DNA of 64,000 bases. Source: Thiodubiliella sp900128405. Lineage in GTDB: Bacteria; Pseudomonadota; Gammaproteobacteria; PS1; Pseudothioglobaceae. A program made the translations under genes and the position numbers. Location: the NCBI GenBank assembly GCA_963682085.1, contig OY821614.1, forward strand, positions 1,364,001-1,428,000, written 5' to 3'. Below, piece after piece: positions 16,363 through 25,019 of this stretch. Positions within the stretch are counted from its first letter, which is position 1, and every line of letters starts with the position of its first letter. Below the pieces are notes generated by a model that did not search any database, had not been told where the DNA came from, and saw only the letters and a program-made list of their open reading frames with translations.

Positions 16363-18699
16363 CTATTTTTCTAAAGCAATATCCAACACTTCATCAATCC
16401 ACTTAACCTTGATTACCTTAAGTTTGCCTTTGATTTTTTCAGGCACTTCAGAAAGTTCTCGTTCGTTATCGTGCGGAATAATAACCGTTTTAATACCACC
16501 ACGAAGTGCAGCAAGCATTTTTTCCTTCAATCCACCAATTGGTGTGATTTCTCCACGAAGGGTGATTTCTCCAGTCATTGCCACATCGGCTTTAACTTTA
16601 CGACCTGTTAATACTGATACTAAGGCTGTGCACATCGCTGCACCTGCACTTGGCCCATCTTTTGGCGTAGCACCGTCAGGAACATGGATATGAATATCTA
16701 ACTTTTCTTGGAAGTCGTTGGCAATTTTAAGTTCTTTGGCACGAGTGCGAGTAACGCTCATTGCTGCTTGAATGGATTCTTTCATTACATCACCGAGTTG
16801 ACCTGTGTAATTAAGTTTGCCTTTGCCTTTGTAAATAGCGGCTTCAATGGTGAGTAAATCACCACCTACCGATGTCCACGCCAAACCTGTTACTTCGCCA
16901 ACTTGGTTATTCTCTTCTGCTAAGCCAAAACGGTGTTTGTGCACGCCAAGATATTTTTCCAGTGTTTTGTCACTAATAACAGCCTTGGTTTTGCGTTTTT
17001 TCAATACCACTTCTTTAACTATCTTTCGACAAATAGTGCTAAGAATTCTGCTCAAATTACGCACACCTGCCTCACGCGTATAATAACGAACGATGTCAAG
17101 AATGGCAGAATCTTTAAAGGCAATTTCATCAGCACTAATGCCATTATTTTTCATCGATTTTTTAATCAAATGACGCTTGGCAATTTGCACTTTTTCATCT
17201 TCGGTATAACCAGATAGTTCAATAATTTCCATCCTATCTAATAGTGGTTGTGGCAAATCTAATACATTAGCCGTTGCCACAAACATCACCTGAGACAAAT
17301 CATAATCCACTTCTATGTAATGATCATTAAAAGTGTGATTTTGCTCAGGGTCTAACACCTCTAACATTGCACTGGAAGGGTCGCCTCGATAATCTGATGC
17401 CATTTTATCAATTTCATCAAGCAAAAATAGTGGGTTTTTCACTTTTACTTTTTGCATTTTTTGAACAATAGAACCCGGCATTGCACCAATATAAGTGCGC
17501 CTGTGTCCACGAATTTCTGCCTCATCCCTAACGCCACCAAGTGCCATACGCACATATTTGCGATTGACTGCTTTAGCAATTGACTCACCAAGAGAGGTTT
17601 TTCCAACGCCCGGAGGGCCCACTAAACATAGAATGTTTGCCTTATTATGGGTAACACGCGTTTGCACTGCAAGATGCTCTAAAATACGCTCTTTAACTTT
17701 ATCCAAGCCGTAATGGTCGTCATCTAAAATTTTTTGTGCTTTAGTTAGATTTTTATTGATTTTCGTTTGTTTTTTCCATGGCACATCGCAAAGATTTTCA
17801 ATATAAGTGCGAATGATTGACGCATCAGATGAGTGTGATGACATTCGTGAAAGTTTTTTTAGTTCTCCTTCCGCCTGCTTTTTAGCATCTTTTGGCATCT
17901 TGGCTTTATTGATTTTTATCTGCAAATCTTCAATTTCATTTTCGTCTTCTGCTTGCCCTAATTCTTTTTGAATGGACTTCATTTGCTCATTCAAATAATA
18001 ATCACGCTGGTTGGATTCCATTTGTTTTCGCACACGAGATTGAATTTTTTTCTCAGTATCTAAAACATCAATCTCACCTTGAATTGCTAATAAAATTTTA
18101 TCCAATCGAGTTTGTGTATCGCTACTGCTCAAAAGTTCTTGTTTCTCAGCAGTTTTTAGCGTCAAATTAGCAATAATAATATCACTAAAACGCTCAACAT
18201 CACTCATATCTTTGAGCATATTAAGCACTTCTTCTGGGACTTTTTTGTTAAGTTTAATGTAGGATTCAAAGTTTTCTAATGCCAAACGCATCATTGTCTC
18301 AACTTCAACATTTTCACCAACCTTAAGGCTAAGTTCATTTACTTTAACTCCAGTATAACCATCAGCTTCAACAAATTCTTTAATCTCAGCACGCTTGACA
18401 CCTTCAACCAATACTTTAATGGTGCCATCAGGCAGTTTCAACATTTGTAAAATGGTTGCTAAAGTGCCAACTATATGTAAATCTTGATTTTTTGGCTCTT
18501 CGGTTTTCTCGTCTTTTTGTGCCACTAAAAAAATATATTTATTGGTGCTCATTGCTTGAGTAATGGCATTTACAGAACTTTTTCTACCAATAAAAAGTGG
18601 CATCACCGTATGTGGGAAAACGACTACATCTCGTAATGGTAGTAATGGCACTAACTCTTGATTCAAATTAATTGTACTTATTGCGTCTTCTGTTCCCAT
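16363..18699 (-). CDS. lon: ATP-dependent protease Lon
   Basis: A 778-residue LonA protease of normal length. An N-terminal substrate-binding domain (LVPLLPLRDVVVFPH) leads into a coiled coil, the AAA module with Walker A GPPGVGKT and Walker B PLFLLDEIDK, and the C-terminal protease domain with the catalytic serine in DGPSAGAA and the lysine about 43 residues later in the GGLKEK region. It degrades misfolded and regulatory proteins in the cytoplasm. Its start overlaps the end of hflX. Confidence 0.97.
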   Translation of the reverse strand: MGTEDAISTINLNQELVPLLPLRDVVVFPHTVMPLFIGRKSSVNAITQAMSTNKYIFLVAQKDEKTEEPKNQDLHIVGTLATILQMLKLPDGTIKVLVEGVKRAEIKEFVEADGYTGVKVNELSLKVGENVEVETMMRLALENFESYIKLNKKVPEEVLNMLKDMSDVERFSDIIIANLTLKTAEKQELLSSSDTQTRLDKILLAIQGEIDVLDTEKKIQSRVRKQMESNQRDYYLNEQMKSIQKELGQAEDENEIEDLQIKINKAKMPKDAKKQAEGELKKLSRMSSHSSDASIIRTYIENLCDVPWKKQTKINKNLTKAQKILDDDHYGLDKVKERILEHLAVQTRVTHNKANILCLVGPPGVGKTSLGESIAKAVNRKYVRMALGGVRDEAEIRGHRRTYIGAMPGSIVQKMQKVKVKNPLFLLDEIDKMASDYRGDPSSAMLEVLDPEQNHTFNDHYIEVDYDLSQVMFVATANVLDLPQPLLDRMEIIELSGYTEDEKVQIAKRHLIKKSMKNNGISADEIAFKDSAILDIVRYYTREAGVRNLSRILSTICRKIVKEVVLKKRKTKAVISDKTLEKYLGVHKHRFGLAEENNQVGEVTGLAWTSVGGDLLTIEAAIYKGKGKLNYTGQLGDVMKESIQAAMSVTRTRAKELKIANDFQEKLDIHIHVPDGATPKDGPSAGAAMCTALVSVLTGRKVKADVAMTGEITLRGEITPIGGLKEKMLAALRGGIKTVIIPHDNERELSEVPEKIKGKLKVIKVKWIDEVLDIALEK

Positions 18700-19988
18700 A
18701 ATAGCGTTACACCTTTTAAGCTTAGTAATTTAGATAGATAGTGATGAGTTACATTAATTTCAAGTACCCACTGCCCAAAATCATCCACTTTTTCATTATG
18801 GATATAACCAATATTGTGAATTTCACTACGAATATAGGCGCTTTTCACATCAATCTGTATTTTAGCACGCGTCATCATACCGCTTAACTGTTCAGCTAGT
18901 GCTTGATAAAGAAACTCAATGCCATCGCCTGTATGTGCAGAAATCCACACACGGAAAATTCTACCATTTTCATCTCTGTCCAATCTTGGTGAAAAATTAT
19001 CCAAACAATCGATTTTATTCATTACCAAAATACTTGGGACTTTGTCAGCCTCAATGTCAGAAATAATGACTTGCACTTGCTCGATTTTCTCTATTTTATA
19101 TTCATCAGCGGCATCAACTATATGTAATAGCACATTCGCCTGTCGAGTTTCTTCCAAAGTTGACTTAAAGGCTGCCACTAAATCGTGTGGCAAGTTTTGA
19201 ATAAAACCAACCGTATCGGCAATGACTGCTTCACCAGAAGCAGGTAATATCACTCGTCTAATAGTGGAATCTAAAGTGGCAAATAATTGATCGTTAGCAA
19301 ACACTTCTGCTTTGGTTATATAATTAAACAGCGTGGATTTTCCAGCGTTAGTATAACCGGCTAAAGCAATCATTGGCAATGCATTTTTAAGGCGTGATTT
19401 TCTACCTAAATCGCGTTGCTTATGTACTTTCTCTAAGCGCTTACTAATATTTTTAATGCGTACGGCAATTAATCGTTTGTCTGTTTCGAGTTGCGTTTCA
19501 CCTGGACCTCGAAGGCCAATGCCACCTTTTTGCCGTTCTAAATGCGTCCAACCACGCACCAATCGTGTGGACAAATGCCTAAGTTGTGCCAATTCTACTT
19601 GTAATTTACCTTCAAATGAACTTGCTCTAAGAGAGAAAATATCCAAAATTAAGCCAGTACGATCCATTACTTGACATTCAAGGTCTTTTTCTAAATTTCG
19701 CTCTTGCGATGGAGATAGCTCGGAAGAAAAAATGACCAAATCAAGTTCTAATTCTTTCACTAATTCTGTCAGTTCTTCTACTTTACCTGAACCAATAAAA
19801 TACTTAGCCTTGGCATTATTACGAGTAACTTTTAAATCTTTAATGACATTCAGTCCAGAAGATTTTGCCAATTCTAAGAATTCATCTCTTCCATTGTGGA
19901 TATGTCGATTGGTAGGAAGTTCCACATAAACCAATAGCGTTCGTTCGCCTTGACCGACTGCCTCTTTTTGCTTGTCAAATAATTCCAA
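18678..19988 (-). CDS. hflX: Ribosome-associated GTPase HflX
   Basis: A 436-residue GTPase that splits stalled or stressed ribosomes. The HflX N-terminal domain and glycine-rich linker (KGGIGLRGPGETQLETD) are followed by the G domain: G1 GYTNAGKST, G3 DTVGF and G4 NKID. Normally hflX sits with hfq. Here it lies between clpX and lon, overlapping lon by 22 bases, inside the protein quality-control cluster. Confidence 0.95.
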   Translation of the reverse strand: MELFDKQKEAVGQGERTLLVYVELPTNRHIHNGRDEFLELAKSSGLNVIKDLKVTRNNAKAKYFIGSGKVEELTELVKELELDLVIFSSELSPSQERNLEKDLECQVMDRTGLILDIFSLRASSFEGKLQVELAQLRHLSTRLVRGWTHLERQKGGIGLRGPGETQLETDKRLIAVRIKNISKRLEKVHKQRDLGRKSRLKNALPMIALAGYTNAGKSTLFNYITKAEVFANDQLFATLDSTIRRVILPASGEAVIADTVGFIQNLPHDLVAAFKSTLEETRQANVLLHIVDAADEYKIEKIEQVQVIISDIEADKVPSILVMNKIDCLDNFSPRLDRDENGRIFRVWISAHTGDGIEFLYQALAEQLSGMMTRAKIQIDVKSAYIRSEIHNIGYIHNEKVDDFGQWVLEINVTHHYLSKLLSLKGVTLLWEQKTQ

Positions 19989-20009
19989 AGTTTACTCGGC
20001 GTAGGTTAT

Positions 20010-21293
20010 TTACGATGCTTTTTTAGGTTGATTGATTTTAGCAATGGCTTTAGGTTTTTTAGTCGACTTATACACCATTAGCGGTAATTTTTTCTTTTCA
20101 ACCACAGTTTTATCAATAATAACTTCATTCACGCCGCTAAGTGATGGCAACTCAAACATAGTATCAAGTAGCATATCTTCCAAAATAGAGCGCAACCCTC
20201 TAGCACCTGTTTTACGCTTAATGGCTAATTTAGCAATTGCCGACAAGGCTGATTTTCTAAGGGTTAATTTAACATCTTCCATGGAAAATATTTCTTGGAA
20301 TTGCTTAACCACCGAATTCTTAGGCTTGGTTAGAATTTGCATCAATGCCTCTTCATCCAGTTCACTGAGTGCCGTCTGCACTGGCAAACGACCAACTAAT
20401 TCTGGAATTAAGCCATACTTGATTAAATCTTCTGGCTCAATCAAACTAAATAAATCAGACAGTGTTTTTTCTTCATTTGAATTTTTTACATCCACAGAAA
20501 AACCAATACCTGTGGCTTTTTCAACACGCCTATCAATGACTTTATCTAAGCCATCAAATGCACCGCCACAAATAAATAAAATCTTTGAAGTGTCAACATC
20601 GATGGTTTCTTGGTTTGGATGCTTGCGTCCGCCTTGTGGTGGCACTGATGCTACAGTGCCTTCAATCAATTTTAACATGGCTTGTTGCACACCCTCACCT
20701 GAGACATCACGGGTAATAGAGGGCGAATCTGAGCGACGGGAAATCTTATCAATTTCATCAATAAAAATAATACCTCGCTCTGCACGAGCCACATCAAAAT
20801 TACATTTTGACAACAAGCTCTTAATCACATTTTCAACATCATCGCCCACATAACCTGCTTCGGTTAAAGTAGTTGCATCTGCCACAGTAAATGGCACATC
20901 TAAAAGTCGTGCTAAAGTTTGTGCCAATAATGTTTTGCCCGAACCTGTGGGGCCAATCATCAAAATATTAGATTTATCTAGCTCAACATCATTAGAAATA
21001 TATCCACTTTTCAAACGCTTGTAGTGATTATAAACGGCAACTGATAAAACTTTTTTTGCATGATCTTGACCAATGACATATTCATTTAAAAAATCACGCA
21101 GTTGTTTAGGTGTATAGTTCCAATCTTGATAATCATCAGTAACCTCTTGCAAAGCCTGCTCTTCAAGCAAATCGTGACAAGATTCAATACACTCGTTACA
21201 AATATAAACCTCTGGGCCGGAAACCAAACGGTCAACCTCAGACTTAGCCTTTCCACAAAACGAACAGTTCAATTCTTCAATATTCTCTGCCAT
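20010..21293 (-). CDS. clpX: ClpXP unfoldase subunit ClpX
   Basis: A 427-residue AAA+ unfoldase that feeds substrates to ClpP. It has the N-terminal four-cysteine zinc domain (CSFCGK and CNEC), Walker A GPTGSGKT, Walker B IIFIDEIDK, the RRVEKATGIGF pore and loop region and the sensor-2 block GARGLRS. It lies 23 bases downstream of clpP in the usual order. Confidence 0.97.
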   Translation of the reverse strand: MAENIEELNCSFCGKAKSEVDRLVSGPEVYICNECIESCHDLLEEQALQEVTDDYQDWNYTPKQLRDFLNEYVIGQDHAKKVLSVAVYNHYKRLKSGYISNDVELDKSNILMIGPTGSGKTLLAQTLARLLDVPFTVADATTLTEAGYVGDDVENVIKSLLSKCNFDVARAERGIIFIDEIDKISRRSDSPSITRDVSGEGVQQAMLKLIEGTVASVPPQGGRKHPNQETIDVDTSKILFICGGAFDGLDKVIDRRVEKATGIGFSVDVKNSNEEKTLSDLFSLIEPEDLIKYGLIPELVGRLPVQTALSELDEEALMQILTKPKNSVVKQFQEIFSMEDVKLTLRKSALSAIAKLAIKRKTGARGLRSILEDMLLDTMFELPSLSGVNEVIIDKTVVEKKKLPLMVYKSTKKPKAIAKINQPKKAS

Positions 21294-21316
21294 AATTGAG
21301 TCCCCTATTTTTTTGA

Positions 21317-21913
21317 TTAACGCTGGGTCAAAACTTTGTCAATTAAACCATATTTAGCTGATTCAGCCGCTGACATAAAGTTGTCTCTATCGGTGTCCTT
21401 TTGAATCGCTTTGATAGATTGACCAGTATGAGTTTTTAAGATGTTATTAAGTTTTTCTCTAACTTTAAGAATTTCTTGTGCATGAATATCTATATCACTG
21501 GCTTGACCAGAAAAACCACCCAATGGCTGGTGAATCATCATCCTTGCATTAGGCAAAGCACAGCGTTTACCTTTAGTGCCAGCGGTCAACAACAAAGCAC
21601 CCATACTTGCTGCTTGACCAATACAAAGCGTTGAAACATCGGGCTTAATAAACTGCATGGTATCATAAATAGCCAAACCTGCAGAGACCGAACCTCCCGG
21701 TGAATTAATGTATAAATGAATGTCTTTATCAGGATTTTCAGATTCTAAAAATAGCATTTGCGCAACAATGACATTTGCCATATAGTCCTCAACTGGACCA
21801 ACCATAAAAATAACACGCTCTTTTAAAAGACGCGAATAAATATCATAGGCACGCTCACCACGGGCAGATTGCTCTACCACCATTGGGATTTGATTTAAGT
21901 TTTGAATTGTCAT
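21317..21913 (-). CDS. clpP: ATP-dependent Clp protease proteolytic subunit
   Basis: A 198-residue serine peptidase. The catalytic serine is in GQAASMGALL and the histidine in MMIHQPLGG; the aspartate lies further on in DTDRDNFM. It forms the 14-mer degradation chamber with ClpX. The start of clpP overlaps the end of tig by one base, so the two are coupled. Confidence 0.97.
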   Translation of the reverse strand: MTIQNLNQIPMVVEQSARGERAYDIYSRLLKERVIFMVGPVEDYMANVIVAQMLFLESENPDKDIHLYINSPGGSVSAGLAIYDTMQFIKPDVSTLCIGQAASMGALLLTAGTKGKRCALPNARMMIHQPLGGFSGQASDIDIHAQEILKVREKLNNILKTHTGQSIKAIQKDTDRDNFMSAAESAKYGLIDKVLTQR

Positions 21914-23211
21914 TATGGTTGTGCCTGAGTCGTCTCTTCAAAAGTTACTTTTTTAATCATTACTTCAGCATCTTTTAAAATTAAATCTTGCACCATTTTT
22001 TCCACAACCATCAACTCAATGGAAGTCATTCTAGAAGGATCTGCATTATAGTAATCCAACATTTTCTGAGAATTTTCACCATAAGATTCTGCCATTTCTG
22101 CTAATTTAGTATCTAACTGTGCTTTAGTGGCCTCAATTTTATTGTCAGTCGCAATTTGATTAATCAATAAACCCAATTTAACGCGTCGTTCTGCTTCAGG
22201 ATTAAAAGTGGATGCTGGCATATTATCTTGAGATGGCATACCTTGCTGTTGTAAACGCTGTTGCATTTCTTGTAATAAACTTTTTGCTTCTTGATCAATA
22301 CTGGCTTGTGGCACATCAAAACTATTTGCCTCTAACAGCACGCCAAATAAGGCATCTTTGTTTTGATTATCCAAACGATTAGCCACTTCAACACCCATTT
22401 GTTTCCTCATACTTGCCTTTAAAGCATCCATATCTTTTTCACCAAATTTTGCTGCAAATTTGTCATCTAATTCTGGCGTGACAGGTTCGGCAACTTCTTT
22501 TATTTCAACTTCAAAAATCACCGCTTTTCCTGCTAATTGTGGCGCATGATATTCTTTCGGAAAAGTTAAATCTAGCGTAGTAGAGTCGCCAGAGGCAAAA
22601 CCTTTAAGTCCTTCTTCAAAACCTTTAATCATTGAACCTTTGCCCAATACCATTTTAAAATCACTGGCAACACCGCCCTCAAAAACTTTACCGTCAAGCA
22701 TACCTTTAAAGTCAATTATTACTTGGTCGTCTTTTTTAGACTTACGCTTAACTGCCTTGTATTCAATCGCTTGCTCAGTTAGCCTTGTTAAAGTTTTGTC
22801 CTCATCAGATTGAGTAATTTTAACTTCCGCCTGCTCAACTTTTAATTTAGAAAAATCAGTAACTTTAATCTCTGGATAAACCTCAAATGTAACTGTATAA
22901 GTAAAAGCTTTTTCATCTTCTGTATCAATCTTGGTAATATCTGGTCGTGAAGCAGGTGTTATTTTCACCTCTGACAATGCGTCAAACAAAGTGTCATTAA
23001 CAATCTCATTAACCGCATCCGAACTAGCACGAGCACCAAATTGTTTGCGCATAATAGAGATAGGCACTTTGCCTTTTCTGAAACCATCAATATTTACTTG
23101 TGATGCCATCTTTTTCAAGGCTTGATCTGTCTTTTGCTTAAAGGCATCAACTGGTAATTCAACAGTTAATGATCTTTTTAGTCCGTCTAGTGTTCGTAAT
23201 GAAGTTTTCAT
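21913..23211 (-). CDS. tig: Trigger factor
   Basis: A 432-residue ribosome-bound chaperone and peptidyl-prolyl isomerase. The ribosome-docking signature GFRKGKVP is present near residues 43-50. An FKBP-type domain (DQVIIDFKGMLDGKVFEGG) and a long C-terminal helical arm follow. It is the first gene of the tig-clpP-clpX-hflX-lon run, so newly made proteins and protein turnover are handled by one cluster. Confidence 0.97.
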   Translation of the reverse strand: MKTSLRTLDGLKRSLTVELPVDAFKQKTDQALKKMASQVNIDGFRKGKVPISIMRKQFGARASSDAVNEIVNDTLFDALSEVKITPASRPDITKIDTEDEKAFTYTVTFEVYPEIKVTDFSKLKVEQAEVKITQSDEDKTLTRLTEQAIEYKAVKRKSKKDDQVIIDFKGMLDGKVFEGGVASDFKMVLGKGSMIKGFEEGLKGFASGDSTTLDLTFPKEYHAPQLAGKAVIFEVEIKEVAEPVTPELDDKFAAKFGEKDMDALKASMRKQMGVEVANRLDNQNKDALFGVLLEANSFDVPQASIDQEAKSLLQEMQQRLQQQGMPSQDNMPASTFNPEAERRVKLGLLINQIATDNKIEATKAQLDTKLAEMAESYGENSQKMLDYYNADPSRMTSIELMVVEKMVQDLILKDAEVMIKKVTFEETTQAQP

Positions 23212-23249
23212 TTTATTATAAATCCAATTTTTTTCTTAATAAAGGGTTC

Positions 23250-23255
23250 ATTATA
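23250..23255 (-). promoter_or_regulatory. -10 box for the tig-clpP-clpX-hflX-lon unit
   Basis: A consensus TATAAT on the minus strand lies 38 bases before the tig start. The -35 region is only a T run, so the promoter is weak or needs an activator. A heat-shock promoter was not recognised by eye. Confidence 0.4.
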
Positions 23256-23271
23256 CCTGAATAGCAAGCAA

Positions 23272-23298
23272 CAAAAAAGGCAGTAAAACCGCCTTTTA
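23272..23298 (-). terminator. Intrinsic terminator after cytochrome c4 gene
   Basis: On the minus strand the stem AAAAGGC / GCCTTTT is followed by a T run. It lies between the cytochrome c4 stop and the tig promoter. Confidence 0.75.
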
Positions 23299-23315
23299 AA
23301 ATGCCTAAGAATAAT

Positions 23316-23957
23316 TTATTTTAAGCTAGAAATATAAGCTGCAACAGCATCAATCTCTTTGTTGGTCAAATTTTTAGTAAAGTTAACCATCATACCTTCA
23401 TAGTCATTTACTCTACTTGATTTGCTCTCCCCTGTTTGTATATTAATTGAATGCTGACGAAATAACTTAAGTTGCTTAGATATGTATGCCGCATGTTGTG
23501 ATGCCAATGCTGGAAAACCTGCTAACGGCACACCTTCACCTTTTGGACCATGACAAGCAATACAAGCTGTAACACCTGTCTCCCTCTTGCCGCCACGATA
23601 AATTGTTTGACCTAATGCAAATAAAGCACCTGATGCAGGCACACCTTTGGAAGATTTTTGTATGGCAAAATAGGCTGCTAAATTAGCCATATCTGCTTCA
23701 CTTAATGGTGTAACTATACCTTCCATCAAGGCATCAACACGAGAATGGGTTTTAAAGTCTTTAAGTTGTTTTAACAAATAACTTTCACTCTGCCCTGCTA
23801 ATTTTGGAAAAATAGGTGCAACTGAATTACCATCAACACCGTGACAAGCAATACAGGTTACCGATTTTATCTTACCCTTAGCTGCATCACCTGTAGCAAA
23901 AGTAGAAGTTGAAAGCAAAGCGAACGCTACCAAAGAAATCAGTGCCAATTTATTCAT
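23316..23957 (-). CDS. Diheme cytochrome c4
   Basis: A 213-residue periplasmic protein with a signal peptide (MNKLALISLVAFALLSTSTFA) and two class-I cytochrome c domains, each with a CIACH heme site. The two domains repeat the same plan (PLAGQ/PALASQ and late methionine ligands), typical of cytochrome c4. It shuttles electrons to terminal oxidases. It has its own terminator and lies just downstream of a monoheme cytochrome gene. Confidence 0.93.
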   Translation of the reverse strand: MNKLALISLVAFALLSTSTFATGDAAKGKIKSVTCIACHGVDGNSVAPIFPKLAGQSESYLLKQLKDFKTHSRVDALMEGIVTPLSEADMANLAAYFAIQKSSKGVPASGALFALGQTIYRGGKRETGVTACIACHGPKGEGVPLAGFPALASQHAAYISKQLKLFRQHSINIQTGESKSSRVNDYEGMMVNFTKNLTNKEIDAVAAYISSLK

Positions 23958-23977
23958 AATGTTTTTTCCTTTTTTGC

Positions 23978-24015
23978 AAAAAAATAAGCCGATATTATAC
24001 TTAATATCGGCTTAT
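23978..24015 (-). terminator. Strong intrinsic terminator between the two cytochrome genes
   Basis: A 14-bp perfect stem (ATAAGCCGATATTA and its complement) with a tiny loop and a seven-T tail on the minus strand. It would stop or attenuate transcription from the monoheme gene before the c4 gene, letting the two be expressed at different levels. Confidence 0.88.
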
Positions 24016-24039
24016 CATAATGCAGAATTTAATGCTAAA

Positions 24040-24342
24040 TTACTGCTTGGCTAACCAGTCGGCAATTATTTGCTCTTTACCTTTAGCCAATGCTGCCATT
24101 GCACCCATTGTTGCGTCTTTACGAGCACCAGATTGAAAGTCTTTTAATTGCTTAACGGTATAAGCAGCCTGTTGACCAGCAAGGTTGGGGTAAATTGGAA
24201 TCGCTGACTTTCCTGTAGCACCATGACAACCAGCGCAACCAGCAGCAGAATAAGCTGCCTTACCATCTGCTTGAACCATAGAACTCATTGACATTACAGT
24301 TACTGCTGCCACTAAAACTTTTTTCGTTGTTGTTAAAAACAT
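24040..24342 (-). CDS. Monoheme class-I cytochrome c
   Basis: A 100-residue periplasmic cytochrome. The signal peptide ends near SSMVQA, the heme site is CAGCH, and a late methionine in DATMGAMA is the likely sixth ligand. It resembles one half of cytochrome c4 (NLAGQQAAYTVKQLKDF is shared with it), suggesting a related electron carrier. An AGGAGA site and a good promoter precede it. Confidence 0.9.
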   Translation of the reverse strand: MFLTTTKKVLVAAVTVMSMSSMVQADGKAAYSAAGCAGCHGATGKSAIPIYPNLAGQQAAYTVKQLKDFQSGARKDATMGAMAALAKGKEQIIADWLAKQ

Positions 24343-24362
24343 ACTATCTCCTTAATTTTAAA

Positions 24363-24391
24363 AATATATAATGGTAACCTAAAATTACCAA
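24363..24391 (-). promoter_or_regulatory. Promoter of the monoheme cytochrome gene
   Basis: On the minus strand TTGGTA (24386-24391) and TATATT (24363-24368) are 17 bases apart, about 20 bases before the AGGAGA ribosome-binding site. Confidence 0.6.
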
Positions 24392-24419
24392 TTGCGAATT
24401 ATACACTTACTCAAACTAA

Positions 24420-25019
24420 ATGAACAATAATTATCATCAAGCAAAATTCCTACTTTCTTGCCCGTCACTCAAAGGCACGCCACCAGACCAAGGTTATGAA
24501 GTGATTTTTGCGGGTCGTTCGAATGCAGGAAAATCCAGTGCTATTAACACCATTACTTTACAAAAAAAGTTGGCAAAAGTTTCACGCACACCAGGGCGAA
24601 CTCAGCATTTGGTTTTTTTTGAATTAGATGCAGATCGCCGTTTGGTTGATTTACCAGGTTATGGTTATGCCAAAGTACCTGAACATATTAAAAAGCAATG
24701 GCAAATTGATATGGGCGAATACTTTGCAAAACGCCAATGTTTGGTAGGTGCTGTATTAGTAATGGATGTTCGTCGTCCACTAACACCATTTGACCAAATG
24801 ATGTTAGATTGGTGTGTAAATGTTAACTTGCCCACGCAAATCATTCTAACCAAATCTGATAAAATTAAAAAAGGTGCTGCCAGTAATGCCCTGCTTAAGG
24901 TTGAACGCGCAATTGAGCCTTATCCTTATGTAAATGCACAATTATTTTCCAGTTTAAAAAAACAAGGTATAGACAATTTAGGTGCTAGACTAGATACTTT
25001 TTTTGCTTATGTGGATTAA
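24420..25019 (+). CDS. engB: Ribosome biogenesis GTPase EngB (YihA/YsxC)
   Basis: A 199-residue small GTPase needed for large-subunit assembly. Motifs: G1 GRSNAGKSS, G2 region SRTPGRTQ, G3 DLPGYGYAK and G4 TKSD. The family is usually next to cytochrome c4 in gammaproteobacteria, as here. There is no ribosome-binding site, and a TATACA box ends 14 bases before the ATG, so the leader is very short. Confidence 0.95.
   Translation: MNNNYHQAKFLLSCPSLKGTPPDQGYEVIFAGRSNAGKSSAINTITLQKKLAKVSRTPGRTQHLVFFELDADRRLVDLPGYGYAKVPEHIKKQWQIDMGEYFAKRQCLVGAVLVMDVRRPLTPFDQMMLDWCVNVNLPTQIILTKSDKIKKGAASNALLKVERAIEPYPYVNAQLFSSLKKQGIDNLGARLDTFFAYVD

Noticed and set aside
20032..20853. 273-residue plus-strand frame
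   Set aside because: It is antisense to clpX. It is open because of the codon bias on the other strand, and has no family or ribosome-binding site.
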